DNA from: Alitta virens
Lineage: Eukaryota > Annelida > Polychaeta > Phyllodocida > Nereididae
Direction of reading: 5' to 3'
DNA: 64,000 nucleotides
Assembly: GCA_932294295.1 (NCBI GenBank)
Contig: OW028586.1
Location: 6,601,701 to 6,665,700 of the forward strand
The translations under genes were made by a program, and so were the position numbers. This document shows positions 1-12,467 of the stretch, one piece after another. Below the pieces are notes generated by a model. It ran no database searches, was not told where the DNA came from, and was given only the letters and a program-made list of their open reading frames with translations. The stretch's first letter is position 1. Every line of letters starts with the position of its first letter.

Positions 1-696
1 AATATTGGAGAATAATGAATTAGTCACATAATTAGATCACAATTAATTATTAGGAAAGAAAGAGAAAAAGAAAAAAAGTATCATATAATTTTTTTCATTA
101 CAAGATGGTGTGACGTTCAACTATATATGTCTCTTCCATGATTTAGTAAAACTGCAAAAACGTGCACCCTAGGGTCATACATATTATGTTGAATCAATTA
201 TAGATAGGGGTAAGTTTGAGGGACCTGTCAGTGAAGGCATAAAATGCACAATTCTTGTCATATCTGCTGTATTCCTGGAAAACATTAAAATCTGCATTTT
301 TATTTTGCAGTCTAACATATTATTATTCTCGTTATATAAATGCATGTACTTGACATTTAACAGATTTTAACAGTTAACAATAACCTGTTAGTTAAGATTA
401 ACTGTTCATCCCTGTAAAGGTCTATCAACAATACATTATCTTCATTTCAACTGGTATGGTGGACACTAATATTGATCAACTTGGCAGTCTTAACAGGGGT
501 TTGGTGTACTCACTTTTCAACATATTGCTATGCATTGCGAAAAAAAAATTCCTTTCTGCAGTGAGTAGTTTCCAAGCCTTTATATATTCTTATTGATAAA
601 TGCCATTGGCATTAGTCCTAGAGGGACTAGAAATATAATTATCATAATACTAGAATTAGTACGGAAGCCATTTTAGGACATGAGAAAAAAAAAATT

Positions 697-891
697 AAAT
701 TGTATAAACGATGCAGTAAATTGTATATACGAAATACTAAATTGTATATACGAAGTACTAAATCATATATACGAAATACTAAATTGTATATATGAAATAC
801 TTAATCGAATAAACAAAATACTAAATCGCATATACGAAATACTTAATCGTATATACGGAATACTAAATTGTATAAATGGAATACTAAAATT
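697..891 (+). repeat. 21-bp minisatellite, about 9 units
   Basis: Tandem units of 21 bp beginning AAATTGTATATACG, each ending in a variant of AATACT. Because 21 is a multiple of 3, the + strand stays open (680-895) and would read as a seven-residue repeat of the type LNCIYEI. I see no coding signals around it and treat it as a minisatellite. Inverted copies of the same unit lie at about 1,455-1,560. Confidence 0.8.
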
Positions 892-1184
892 CTAGATACA
901 GTATGATCTGTGACAACGGCATGTCCGTATACCAAGCTCTTTCTATCAGGCCCAGTCTTCCCTTCCCTTCCCTTCTTAGTAGTATTTCCTGTAGTTGGGT
1001 TTACTATGTGATGCTGACTTTAATTGCACCATGCTACATTTGACTAATATCTTGATCCATGCTAATTGCATATTGCCAAATTGCATAAGTATTACATAAA
1101 GCCTGCAATTATAGACCAAACATGGATGATATCAGGAAGGAGGACTTTAAAATAACTTTTCCCATCAATCTAGGAGGGATCCAA

Positions 1185-1240
1185 GATAGATAGATAGATA
1201 GATAGAAAGATAGACGGATAGATAAATTAGATAGATAGAT
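1185..1240. repeat. GATA microsatellite
   Basis: Interrupted GATA/GATAGA tetranucleotide run. The same motif, or its complement TATC, forms the tail of a SINE family elsewhere in the window, so this may be the end of a decayed copy. Confidence 0.7.
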
Positions 1241-1454
1241 ATGGGAAATGATAGATAGGGTTTAAGAACAAGGGTAATTAGGATGTCATATTGTAAAACA
1301 AAGTTATTCCCTTTGAGTGCTGTTTATATAGGTTATGCTGTACTTAGAATTTTAACTAACTTAGACTATTAAATAGCCCTGTCCAAGGCGAGTCTTTAGA
1401 TAGGTCACACATAATTGTAGACCAAATATTAACAAAGATATGGCTGGTTTAGTA

Positions 1455-1560
1455 ATTCGTTTTACGATATAGTAATTCGTTTAAACGATTTAGTATTTTG
1501 TATATTCAATTTAGTATATCGTATAACTAAATTGAATATACGAAATACTAAATTGAATAT
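1455..1560. repeat. Inverted copies of the 21-bp minisatellite unit
   Basis: Contains the 21-bp unit of 697-891 in both orientations: first as its reverse complement (TAGTATTTTGTATATTC...), then forward (GAATATACGAAATACTAAA), giving a hairpin-capable stretch. It directly abuts the SINE at about 1,566. Confidence 0.6.
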
Positions 1561-1565
1561 TATTC

Positions 1566-1735
1566 AAGCGCTCTGGGCTTCCAGCCACTGGGTCCCGGGT
1601 TCAATTCCCGGTCGAGCCTAAGTTGGATGGCTGTTTCATCCTTCATCTCATTACCATGGTTCCTGCCTGTCCTAATTAGCCCAACTGGTGCAGAAATACA
1701 GGGCGTAAAGCCCTAATCACCCGCCCACCCACACC
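1566..1735 (+). mobile_element. tRNA-derived SINE (family 1), 5' truncated
   Basis: Starts inside the tRNA-like head; box B is GGTTCAATTCC. It then has the same body as the copy at 12,468-12,648 (Cys-free, non-coding, ending GTAAAGCCCTAATCAC followed by a C/A-rich tail). Box A is lost at the 5' end. Confidence 0.8.
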
Positions 1736-1774
1736 TGGATAATGCAGTCATCTATTCTATTCAAATGAACGTAC

Positions 1775-2961
1775 TTGTGCTAAAGCAATGAATACTGCAA
1801 GTGGCATAAATGTTGGAGCAGATAGACTCTGCCTCAGCCGTGATATTTCAGTCTTTCCAGCATAGACGGTGAACAACACTGGGGTTATGCTGCCGAATAA
1901 CCATCCAATTCCAATGATAGTAATTGTCCTAGTTGTGGTGGCTTCTGTCTTGTACTTCAGGGGATAAACTACTGCTTTGTATCTAGTGTTAAAAGAACAA
2001 GAAAGTATTTTGACATATTCAATTGGTAGAAGTGCATGCAATGTTGCATTCTTCATAATTCACTACCTTTAAATATTTTGGTTAGTGTTAGTGACTGTAG
2101 CTTAGGAGTAGCAATTAAAATAAAATAATTAATTTTGTATTGATATATTAACAAAACTAGTAAAATTGATAAAGACATCGCGCACCATCATTCCATTATT
2201 TTAAATTATAAAATCAAGGACTTAATAAACACTACCAGCAATTATGTCTCAAAGTTTCATGCAAATCCATAAAATTCCAAAAAATCTGCAAAGAATTAAA
2301 CAGTATGGAGACAAACGCATGACATCCAAATGCATGACATCCAAATACATGACATCCAAATGCATGGAAAACGCATGGTTTTCCCCTGAATATAATCAGG
2401 CGAAAACCATGCGTTTATCCAAATGCATGAAAAACGCACATGGCAAATTTGGCCATGTAGTAGAAATAATTATTACAAAAATACATGTACTTACCTATCC
2501 AAAGCAATCACCAAAATATTTATGAGTGATACATTGATTGCCATTAGGCTGAAAAAAATTGAAGTGACCCCTAAACCTTTTGCAATAGAATCATTCTTAG
2601 TTGTTGTGAAAAGAAGGATAAAAGCCGTGGGTATTGCACCCAAAATATCAGATATGGCTAAGCTTACTATAAAAATATCAGTTGAGCATCGATTATGTTT
2701 AAACCTTACAACTGATAAAATAGTTAATAGATTTCCAAAAATGATCATTCCACAATATGCCAAATATATATAGGGTTTCATATTATTGACTTTTTTCAGA
2801 AATTGGTAATTCTTTTGTAGTGTAGATGATCCATCCAAGTCAAAATCAGGGGTCATTCTCATGGTGTATTCTTCTGTACAACATGTGAATTTATTATATA
2901 AATTAGTGTAATAATCGTCTGTATAAGATAATGTCGATTGTGTATCAACCATGGTGTAGCT
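1775..2961 (-). CDS. Rhodopsin-class GPCR, 5' portion (two exons; continues off the left edge)
   Basis: Two exons on the minus strand. The first, 2,961-2,495, starts after an acceptor (TTTTCAG) with a 9-nt untranslated leader and an ATG at 2,952 in strong context (CACCATGG), so a separate 5'UTR exon lies upstream. It ends at a GTAAGT donor in phase 2. The second, 1,982-1,775, restores the codon across the TM3 motif: ALDR + Y gives DRY, followed by PLKY in loop 2. TM1 carries the GN pair (GNLLTILSVV), TM2 has SLAISD, and TM4 has a conserved Trp (IGIGWLFG). The read-out ends in TM5 at a likely GTACGT donor. TM6 (CWxP) and TM7 (NPxxY) were not found in positions 1-1,757 and should lie beyond the window. 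The usual Cys at the top of TM3 is absent from the SIAKGLGVTSIFFS stretch, as in melanocortin/S1P/cannabinoid-type receptors. The ligand cannot be told. Confidence 0.85.
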
Positions 2962-3499
2962 CTGAAAATAAAAACAAGAACATTAAGTCAATTCAACTCT
3001 ATCACATCCCATATAGGCTACTTTCAGCCTCACAACCCCGAGAAAGTTTGTAGGTATCTTATATTTAACTACATACATGTCGTATCTAAAATAATTGAAC
3101 AAAATCCGTGATTTATTGCTATTCAAATTTTTTCATATTTAGCAAAATTTCTCTGACAATGGCTCGTAATTGCTTGAGGTGAACACTGATCTGAGTGTTG
3201 TATGACTAACCATGTCCAATTGTGCAAATGCATGATATCTTGCATGTTGACAGCCAACAAAGCTTATTCCAGTGAAACATAATTAACCTGTGTCTACGCA
3301 GTTAGTGAAATGGCAATAAAACTATCGGTTCCATGCTGTCTGCTATTAAAGTAAATAACTTATCCTCCTTAGTTTTGTTGTCGCGTTAATAGATTTGGCA
3401 GATAGAACCCACATCAAATATTCAATTTTTGAATGTTTCAAAGCTGCTAGCTCAATCAGCTTCTATAACCAGCTGCCGAAGCAGATATAATGATGAGAT

Positions 3500-3630
3500 A
3501 ATGAGGCTTTTTGGAGTCCACACCTTGTTACACATTTACCCCGTGGCCCGGCCGTTGGGGTCTTTTACTTTTCTCAGCATAGACACTGAGACAAGGCACC
3601 TCCGAGTTAACGTCTCGTGTGCTAAACATT
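3500..3630 (-). mobile_element. SINE family 2 fragment
   Basis: Contains the family-2 body (GGGGTCTTTTACTT, then CAGCATAGACACTGAG) found also at about 17,560-17,830 and 30,355-30,620. No tRNA head is visible. Confidence 0.5.
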
Positions 3631-3716
3631 AGGCTGCTCACAGATGCCTTGACGTTTCATTGGAGAAGTATGATGGAATATTAGTAAAATATGTCAGTCA
3701 AATAATGGCCATTCCC

Positions 3717-3831
3717 CAGATAGCATTCCAAATCGGCCCAGCACTGTTTCCATATAGGCCACTGTAAATACCACATCGTATTAACATCGCCGACATCGCG
3801 TTGACATTGAAACGATTTGGAATGCTATCTG
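3717..3831. mobile_element. MITE family A, 115 bp
   Basis: A perfect 19-bp terminal inverted repeat, CAGATAGCATTCCAAATCG at 3,717-3,735 and its complement at 3,813-3,831, brackets a short non-coding core. A degraded second copy lies at about 41,029-41,135, and a weakly similar fragment at about 34,823-34,870. The small size, terminal repeats and multiple copies fit a non-autonomous DNA transposon. I do not recognise the superfamily. Confidence 0.8.
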
Positions 3832-4260
3832 AGTAATTTCTGAGTATATACCTTACTAAACCTGAGATAACTCCTTCAAAAGAAAAGAACACAATTATTT
3901 CATCTGGTCCCACTGAGGGGCAAGTTGAACCACCACATAATTTAGGCATTCTGAGATCAAGATAATGGTTGTATTATTTCTAAAAATGAAAACATAATGA
4001 TGGATTGGATCTCAATGTGTGCATCACAGTTATTCTAATGGGTAGAATTAGTTTATCACCCGGCAAAATATAATCTGTTAGGTCTACGTTATTATTCCCC
4101 AATTGCAGCCATATCACGTGAAAAAGCGGGTGATACGGGCCGGGTGATCTGGATTTCATACCACACGGGATGATGTTTGTAAATGCCCATAAAAGGAAAT
4201 CCAGGACTTGCCTTGCCCAAATAAGGACAAAATTCGTACAGCCGAAAAAGTGCCGGTGTG

Positions 4261-7200
4261 CACTCTAAGAAAAAAAGGTTCTTAAAGATTCAATATGGAA
4301 CCTAGGGGTTCCATATGGAACCTGAAGGTTCTATAGTACACGTAAAGGTTCCGAATGGTTCTTAAAGGTTCAACATAAGAACTGTATGGTTCAATCACAC
4401 ACCAAAGGTTCAATACTTGACAAAAGGGTTCAATGCCAAGTACATTAGTTACTAATACTTAAATGATTGTTAAGGGAAGTCACTTAATTGATTAGAACAT
4501 AGTGATATTTAAATAATTTTGTTTAATCAAGACATAAAAACATGTTGTTATATTGTTAAGTTGTATTGTTTTTTGCAGATATTTGAGTAGGGAAAAAAGC
4601 CAAATGACTATAGAAACATTCAGGATTTAATGAAGAGGACTGTATTACACTGTAGTTGAGAAAGCATAGACAGTGAACTGCTCAAGAAATATCACTTGCA
4701 GCAAATGTATTTCTTGTCATGGTGAGTATTCATTACAAAAAATATAAAATTGCTATATTTCACTATTATCAATCCGTAAATGTCATGTTGCATACTACTT
4801 TTGCATAAACAGTAGATTGCAAAAGTATTCATGCCTCTAGATTTTCCAAGCAGACATGTCAGCTATAAATATACAATGGACAAAAGTGGTACTTGCAATC
4901 AGCAAAATTTATTTGGAGGTGATAATTTACCACATATTTACCACATGTTGTAATTTTTGAAGCCACTTTGTGACTGTTATGTAATGTTTCATATGAAATT
5001 GCGAATATTTTCATAATTTTGCCTTTTTATTTTTTCATTTCTTTTCATCACATTGTTATATTTATATTGAATTATCAATAATATTTGTTGTTTTAGACTC
5101 TTCATGAAACTTTGTATAGTATTTTAAAAATTCTTTCTTGAAAAATCAAAGATATCAAAGTTTTTAATTTGAGCATCCATAATGCAAATAAAGACTGTAA
5201 ATGACTCATGGTGTTGCCTATTCATATTGATATTTTCAATAAAGAACCACCCTTAGACAGAATGCCAACAAGGAAACCATAGACTTGTGTATATTATGGA
5301 AAATTATGAAGAATGAGTGACTGGATGACATGTTAAAAATTTACATGAGGATTGCCCGTCAACAACAAAGAACAAAACCCACCAAGTGGGCAACAAACAA
5401 CAGTACTAGCACCAACAATATAAAAACATTGTTGTTGCTACCTAGTTAATAAATATGCAAAACACTGACAGCTGTTATAATATATGTCTGATCCTTATAA
5501 TTGGTGATGTTATATAATTAATGTCTTTGATGCAACCATTGAATGTCATGATTTTTATAATAACACTTCCTATGCTTTATTGTTACAGGAGTCAACACCT
5601 ACATTTTTGTTCAGATCAAGCACAAGAGAATCCAGTCTATGTGGAAAATGTTAAAATATGGCATGATGGTCATCCAAGACAGAGAACCTGATATTTCACT
5701 GGCTTTTGAATGTTTAATTGCTGTTTATTGGATACCAAAAATACCCCATGTGTTATGTCGAATTTTGCATCATTGATTGATTAAGAGTTTTGGTATGTTG
5801 GACTGAGCTCAACACACCCAAGGGATTAAATCACTTCATACACAATATACAAGTTTAGCAAATTAACCTTACCACAATCAATATGATGCAAAATCCCACA
5901 TAACACAAGGTGTATTTTTTTTAATCTAATAAACAGCAATTAAACATTCAAAGCCAGTGAATTATCAGGTTCCCTGTCTTGGGATGACCATCATGCCATA
6001 TTTCAACATTTTCCACAAAGACTGGACTCTTTCTTGTGCTTGATCTGAACAAAAATGTGGGTGTCAACTCCTGTCAAAATAAAGCATAGGGAGGTGTTAT
6101 TATAAAAATCATGACATTCGAGGGTTGCATCAAAGACATTTATTAAAGAACGTCACTAATTATAAAGATCAGACCTATAGCTGTGTTTTGCATATTTATT
6201 AACTAGGTAGCAACAAAACTGCTTTTATATTGTTGGTGCTAGTACTGTTGTTTGTTGCCCACTTGGTGGGTTTTGTTCTTTGTTGTTGACAGGCAATCCT
6301 CATGTAAATTTTGTACATGTCATCCAGTCACTCATTCTTCATAAGTTTCCATGATATACATTTGCATTCTGTCTAAGGGTGGTTCTTTATTGAAAATATC
6401 AATATGAATAGGCAACACAACAGTGTCATTTACAGTCTATATTTGCATCATGGATGCTCAAACAAAACATTGTGATATCTTTGATTTTATACAAAGTATT
6501 TTTACCTGTCATTTTCTCCTTAATGTACCCTGGCATGCTGACTTGCACATTTTCAAGTCTCTTTGAAAAATAACAGTTGTGGCTTCATTACATGAGGAGT
6601 CTACAACAACACATTTTATTGATATTTCAATGTGAATATTTTAATGTGATGAAAAGGAATGAAAAAAAAAGGCAAAATTATCATTTGAACTTAAAGAAAT
6701 TTAAAGAATAAGGTGATTTGCAAAAGTATTCATCCTCCTATATGTCAACTATAACTATTCATTGTTTGTCATTGTAAGTATATAATCCATATCAATGGCA
6801 CTTTTTAAAATTAAAGTGGACGTAGCATGTGATGTAATTCCATGGAAATTGCAACATTTTCCCGTTCTGATTAAATAGTAATTGGTTTCTGTTTTTGAAA
6901 CATTCACTTTTGGTTGTTTGTTGACTGATTAAAAACAATGAAATTTTGAAGAAACAAGAACAAAAGATTGGCTTTTAAAGAATAAGATGTAATTTTGATG
7001 CATTTTTACCAATTTATTACCATGCTTAAGTCCCTCATATTTTCAGTCTGCCAGCTTATATTCCATTATATTTTCTGTAAAATGCTTTCCAAGGTGAATT
7101 TAAGCAGATTTTGAGAAACTGATGAAAACCTAGTGCAGCAATGAAAATATTTGCAATTTCGTACAAAACATTACATAACAGTTGCAAAGTGGCTTAAAAT

Positions 7201-7955
7201 GTACCACTTTTCAGGCCCGTAGCCAAGGGAGCGGGGGGCGGGGGTCACCCAACTTGGTCCATGTCCACACATTGGTCCACTTCAGGGAATGCTATTTATT
7301 TATTTTTAACATATTGAAAATCTACAATTTTACGAAAAAGACCCACCCCATGCAAGCGGCTGCAATGGGCCTGTTTTTTGTCCTATATCGATTTGTAGCT
7401 GACATATCTGCCAGCAAAATCTATAGGCATGAATACTTTGAAATATAACAATTTTATATATTTTGTAATACTCACCATGACAAGCTACTTTCTGAAAATG
7501 ATATTTCTTGAGCAGTTCACTGTCTCTGCTTTCTCAATGCTAAAGCGTAGTCCAGTCCTCTTCATGAAGTCCTGAATGTTTTCATAGTCATTTGACTTTT
7601 TCCTACTAAAATATCTGCAAAAGCAATACAACTTAACAATATAACAACATGTTTTCATGTCTTGATTAATCAAAATTATTTACATATTAATTCTATGAAG
7701 AATTTGAAGTAAAATGTTTATTACTCACCAGGAACCGAAATCCAAGTGCTTCTTGATAAGTTGTTGATGACAATCCACTTAAGTATTGGTAACTAATGTA
7801 CTTCGAGTTTTGAAAATTTGGTGTGTGATTGAACCATATGGTTCTTATATTGAACCTTTAAGAATCATTCAAAACCTCTAAATGTACTATAGGACCTTCA
7901 GGTTTCAACCCCTAGGTTCCATATTGAACCTTAAAGAACCTTTTTTCTCAGAGTG
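4261..7955. mobile_element. 3.7-kb imperfect palindrome (foldback-type element)
   Basis: Begins CACTCTAAGAAAAAAAGG at 4,261 and ends with its near complement at 7,955. Matching inverted segments continue inward: 4,440-4,740 with 7,470-7,800, 4,960-5,015 with 7,143-7,200, 5,040-5,110 with 6,590-6,680, and 5,260-5,780 with 5,880-6,400. The spacer is at about 5,785-5,875. The right arm has about 450 extra bases near 6,690-7,140. Each arm, read inward, has a segment with acceptor and donor (4,579-4,721 in the left arm; 7,614-7,476 on the minus strand in the right), then a second acceptor (TTACAG/GAGTCAAC at 5,589; GACAG/GAGTTGACAC at 6,070). No long ORF spans it. No clear target duplication was seen. 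Confidence 0.8.
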
Positions 7956-10200
7956 CAGTTGATGTGACGGATTGACGCGATAGATTGATACCAACCTAAT
8001 ATTAAAACAGTACATGCATTTTTGTACTTAAAAAACCAGCGTCACTAGGGTCATGATTATAAGCTTCACACAAGCCTTTGGTGTGATAGACCTCTGCATG
8101 ACCATTTCTTTACAAGGAATACTCAACTATGGTCCAACCATAGGTTTTATCGACCCCGTATGGAGTAGCCCTGAAGACCCCTGTGGGTCAGCACAGGGGT
8201 CATGAGTCAAACCGTTGACAAACCTTGAGATTCTGATTTACTATCAAGACATTTCTTCTCACAGAAAATCTATGAAATGTATACAATACTATGCATGGTA
8301 ATGAAAGTTCATATTATCAGTCCTGAGAAGTCTTGCTGCTGATAGCAAAATATTTGATCATCACACGAAGACAATTGCTTGCGCATGGGTCCTTGGGTCA
8401 ACATAATGGAGTGGTTCAACCTTGGAAACATAGTTTTACATGTTTCTTTCAAGGTTCAACTGGCCCCACCATAACTTCCATATATTTTTATTCAATAAGA
8501 CTGTGCCAGCTGAGGCTAAATAATTATATGTTGGCAGGTTTGTTCTGTATTTATCATAGTATCTATGGAGAACTTGATAGCTTTTTCAGCTTGATAACTT
8601 TTATGTTATGAAACTTCAAAGAGAAAAATGATAAACTCACTTTCAGATGTTATAAAGAAAGTTTTTGTGTTCACTCAGTGTCTAACCCTGTGGTCTGGCA
8701 GCAAACGTTTCAAATCAAAATGGTTGCCTGAACTAAAGTAAGATTAGGTGGCATGCACCGCATTTTTTTGCCACCACGTAATGAAAAATCAAGGGTGGTC
8801 CAACTGACCCACCGGTTCAACTGCCCCCGCTCTCCCCTACAATTATATTATGGCAGTAAGTTTAATATTTCAACTTACCTATTTTAACTATTGTTTCAGT
8901 CTCTCTGTTGTTGCTCATGGCGTGACAGTGGAAGCAGTCAGCAAATTTCTGGCATTATATACCTCGCTGGCCGATACATAATCGAAGACATTTTTTAAGA
9001 AAGCATCGTCATGATACAAAGTTTCTTCCTTCTAGATTCTGCAGTGTTTGTTAAAGTTATGGTAATAGGAGCTTGCATATCTGTGTATGACACACCCATA
9101 ATTCACATCACCGAAGAAAGTAAAAGTTTATATCACGGAAGTTTTGGGTGTGTATGCATGAATCATGAAATGGCAAGGAACAGTATTATTCAGTGCATGA
9201 TTCCTATGGCCTTTAAAAACTGTCCTGTTTTGATTAAGAACAAAATTTATAGCACAGCAAGATAGGTTTTTCTAGATACATCAAAGATAATTAGTGTTCT
9301 AGTATCACTCACTTTGTAATGTTATAGATTACTGTTCATTGTACAATCATTCAATTAAAAAAAAAAAGATTAATCTATATTATACGCAAGCTCTTTTCAG
9401 TTTTCATATGCTTGTCAAAATGGAAATTTATGCTTGAAACAAGATAGGTCCTATTGAGCTTTTTGTTCTAGCCACAGTCCATGCAAGCAAATCTTTCAAC
9501 ACTGATGACGTCACAATCACTAGACAATGGCGAAACAAACAAATTAATTGGCAGGAAATGGATATTCACCATTCCTAAAACAAGCCTGCCCTCTTCGCAT
9601 AGTCATAGCTATGCGGTTTTACAGAAATAGGCTAAATTATCTGGTTTATATGGATCAGTCTGATTGGTCGCGACAATCTGTGGAATCCCAAAGCAGCGCC
9701 AGTGTTCATGAAATGTATCTATATGGACCGTTGAGTCTTTTGAAACACTGGTGCGTCACTTGCATTGGCTGACCTACTTAGTCACGCACCTATTTTCCAC
9801 TAGAGGGCCACGGACAAAAAAACCATGGCTTTGCCATGAAATCTAGCAAGGCCACCTAGTGGAGCTATGCGAAGATGTCTGGCTAACTGGGCTTGCTTAA
9901 GGAAGATTGGATATACAATACTTTTCATGCTCATTTGGCTTTAATCTGAACCGGATGGATTGCTGTTAATATATTCACACCTGTCAGAATTCTATTAACA
10001 AATGGAGAAATTCAAGAGTTCAAAAATTAGGACATCTTGAACTCTAATTGCCATTGCGTAATATGCTACATAGGCCTAGTCGTGATTGTTCAGGTTGATC
10101 GCACACACGACTAGTTGGGTTATATAATTGATCTTCCTAAGCCAAAAATGGTTGTCTTTGATAACTGGGTACTGCTTATTTCGAACACTCAATGTCTGAG
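7956..10200. other. No gene recognised
   Basis: Only short ORFs without family resemblance or convincing splice context occur on either strand. No transposon ends were recognised except nearby repeat family C, which starts at about 10,200. Confidence 0.5.
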
Positions 10201-10460
10201 TTAGGCTTCAGAAACAAAATTTAAAATAAATTTATTTTAAATATTTTTCTAAATTTTGTAAAAAAATAGCTGACATATGTCAATGTAGAGTATCACTGTA
10301 TGAAATTTCGTTAGGGTAAGTGCATTAGAATTGTGAGTTTGGTTCTAAAATCGAAGTGTTCCGCCCGCCCTCCTGCCTGTCGGATGGATGCTAAAACACT
10401 TTATTGATGCCTATGTGCTATGTGGAATTCACTGAGGGTTTTGCTGCCGCACAGCCTATG
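10200..10460 (+). repeat. Dispersed repeat family C, copy 1
   Basis: Shares a body with 47,790-48,190 (same strand) and 46,300-46,470 (opposite strand): a stretch around GGTAARTGCATWAG, a CCGCCCGCC/CTGCCTGTC segment, then GATG...AAAACA and a CACTGAGGG-type end. Non-coding; the class is unknown. Confidence 0.55.
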
Positions 10461-11129
10461 TTTCTATTCACATTCAAATTTCCAGCATCGGTTTATTAAA
10501 TTGTATGTTTTTTTCTAAATGTCTTAAGTTCATGCCAATAGGATTACTCTAAGCTTAATGGAAAACAGATGCCAATCTTTTCTTTTTTATTATTCAGTCA
10601 CTAATGGACTTCTCTGATTTTGGAAACACGTTGATGGTATGATGTTGTCCAAAGGTGGACAGTTTTCCTTTATTTGTTAAGAGAAGGGACTTCAAAAATA
10701 TATCATTAATAACTGAGAGCACTCCACACAAAATTTCTCCAATATCAACACAATGACAATGACAATAAGTTAAAAGGGTCGTCTTAGCATTTGCGAGGCC
10801 AAACGCGAGGCCTATCTCACCTACTGTTTTCCGTTACTGTTCAAACTGAAGACCCTTATTTCACAAGAATTTGTGGGGCATAGCGTGGGGCCTATTCAGG
10901 TGCAGGGCCCAACGCAGCCGCCTTGCTCCTGTTGTCCTGGGAAAAAGAAAAAATATCACAATGGCCAAATGCTTATACCCCTAACTAAATATGGCACGTA
11001 ACCTAGGGCTATCCTGAAAGAGAAGATTCCTGATGCAAGTTTCTTGGCCACACCCTGTATGGGCTCCATGAGAGATATTTGTTTAGTGTAATGCCAAGAA
11101 ATCCAAATTATAAACACTATCAAGAAAGA

Positions 11130-11470
11130 TTTTAACACCTGGGATTCTAAAATGTTTACCTCTGTTATAACATATCATTAGTTTAGTTTTCTGTATATTG
11201 ATAGAGAGTTTATTATGTTCAAGCCATGTTATTATCTTCTCTAATTCTCTAATAATGTCATCAATATCATTGTTAGTACAATGGAATTGAGTGAAGAGAT
11301 TAAGTCGAGTAGATAGAGTTATATCATCCGTATAAATTATGAAATTAAATATATCTGGTATGATAATGATATGGCAAAATCATTAACATAAATTATGAAT
11401 AGCAGTGGTCCCATTATGGACCCTTGAGGTACATCAATATTTTGAGTTTCTAATTTCTGAGGTTATATCT
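11130..11470 (-). pseudogene. Non-LTR retrotransposon RT fragment
   Basis: The minus strand reads VPQGSIMGPLLFIIYVNDF, the conserved RT block 4-5 of CR1/Jockey-type LINEs, followed by an IIYTDD active-site equivalent (YADD variant) and a WLEHNKLSIN thumb motif. Frame breaks are present, so it is a dead copy. It stops abruptly near 11,470 against an unrelated plus-strand LINE tail. Confidence 0.75.
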
Positions 11471-11559
11471 TGAAACTTGACATACGGTAAATTAACTAAA
11501 ATTATTTTAACGACGTCATTTTCAGAGAACATATTGGCGATGAGGTATTTTTGATGCTA

Positions 11560-12310
11560 AGTTAACAACTGAAACAATGAACAGACAAAAACATGCTCTA
11601 TCCTCATATATATTATTATATAACATTATAACTCTTTAATTTTACCTCATCTAAGTTATGGCATAATCATTTGGTTTGACCCTCTTGCAAATTATCCCAT
11701 CTGGAGAAGAAGGCTGTAGGAGTTAGAATGCCCACACAAGCCCAGTTCTCAAACAATTAGATTTGTTTAACTGTCTGATCTATGTGCACTGCATAATTTT
11801 AAATTCTGTATTAAACTCTATAACGACCTACTTCTACATCTTTTAAACTCACCTTTTCTCAAATTATTACTTGATTCATCAAAGGTATAACTATTGAGTG
11901 CCTGCTGTGGCTTGAGTTACAGAACCCCTATTATTTCTAATAATATGCCAGAAAACATTTTATAAAAAAGAGTGAAAACCAATAGAATTGATGTCTTTAA
12001 ACATATATCAAAAAGAAATTACAATTCCCAATTGTTGCATCTATGCTTTCAATCAATAATGTAAATTTACCTGAAATAAATTTTTCTGCCCAAAAAATAT
12101 TAAATCCTCAACTTTCTTTGCATGTTCTTACAAAATACCTTAATTGACTATAATTTATTACTCAATGCTTGTATTATCTGTAAGTTTATCATGTTGCCCC
12201 CTGACAGGTGACAATTTTCTTTTGTCATTGGGGGGTCTCCTTGCTCGATTTAATTTCTCTCTTTTGTATTGAATGACTATGAAGTAAATAAATCATTTTG
12301 TCATTGTTAT
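11560..12310 (+). pseudogene. LINE 3' end fragment
   Basis: The plus strand reads ILPHLSYGIIIWF, a typical post-RT segment of CR1/Jockey-like LINE ORF2 (compare 37,068-37,271). Frame-shifted and stop-containing C-terminal sequence follows. A 3' end with AATAAA and a TCATTG/TTATTG tail lies near 12,290-12,310. Confidence 0.6.
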
Positions 12311-12467
12311 TGCTTTGAGCCACATCACAGTCAATATCCTGCATATTGCAAGAGATGTACATCTAAATCTCATCCCACATTTTACTCATAAATTGAGACC
12401 CTAAAGGATTTCTGGTACAGCTGTAAAATGTTAATGACTTTTTAGAAAGACTTTTTTCCCTGTCTCT

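Noticed and set aside
680..895. 71-codon open frame rich in LNCIYEI-like repeats
   Set aside because: Explained by the 21-bp minisatellite; no coding context.
3698..3949. Minus-strand open frame with a donor-like GTATAT end
   Set aside because: Half of it lies in MITE family A, and no homologous domain or partner exon was found; not supported as a GPCR exon.
7182..7448. Plus-strand open frame in the right palindrome arm
   Set aside because: Overlaps a G-rich insertion and paired arm sequence; no domain resemblance.
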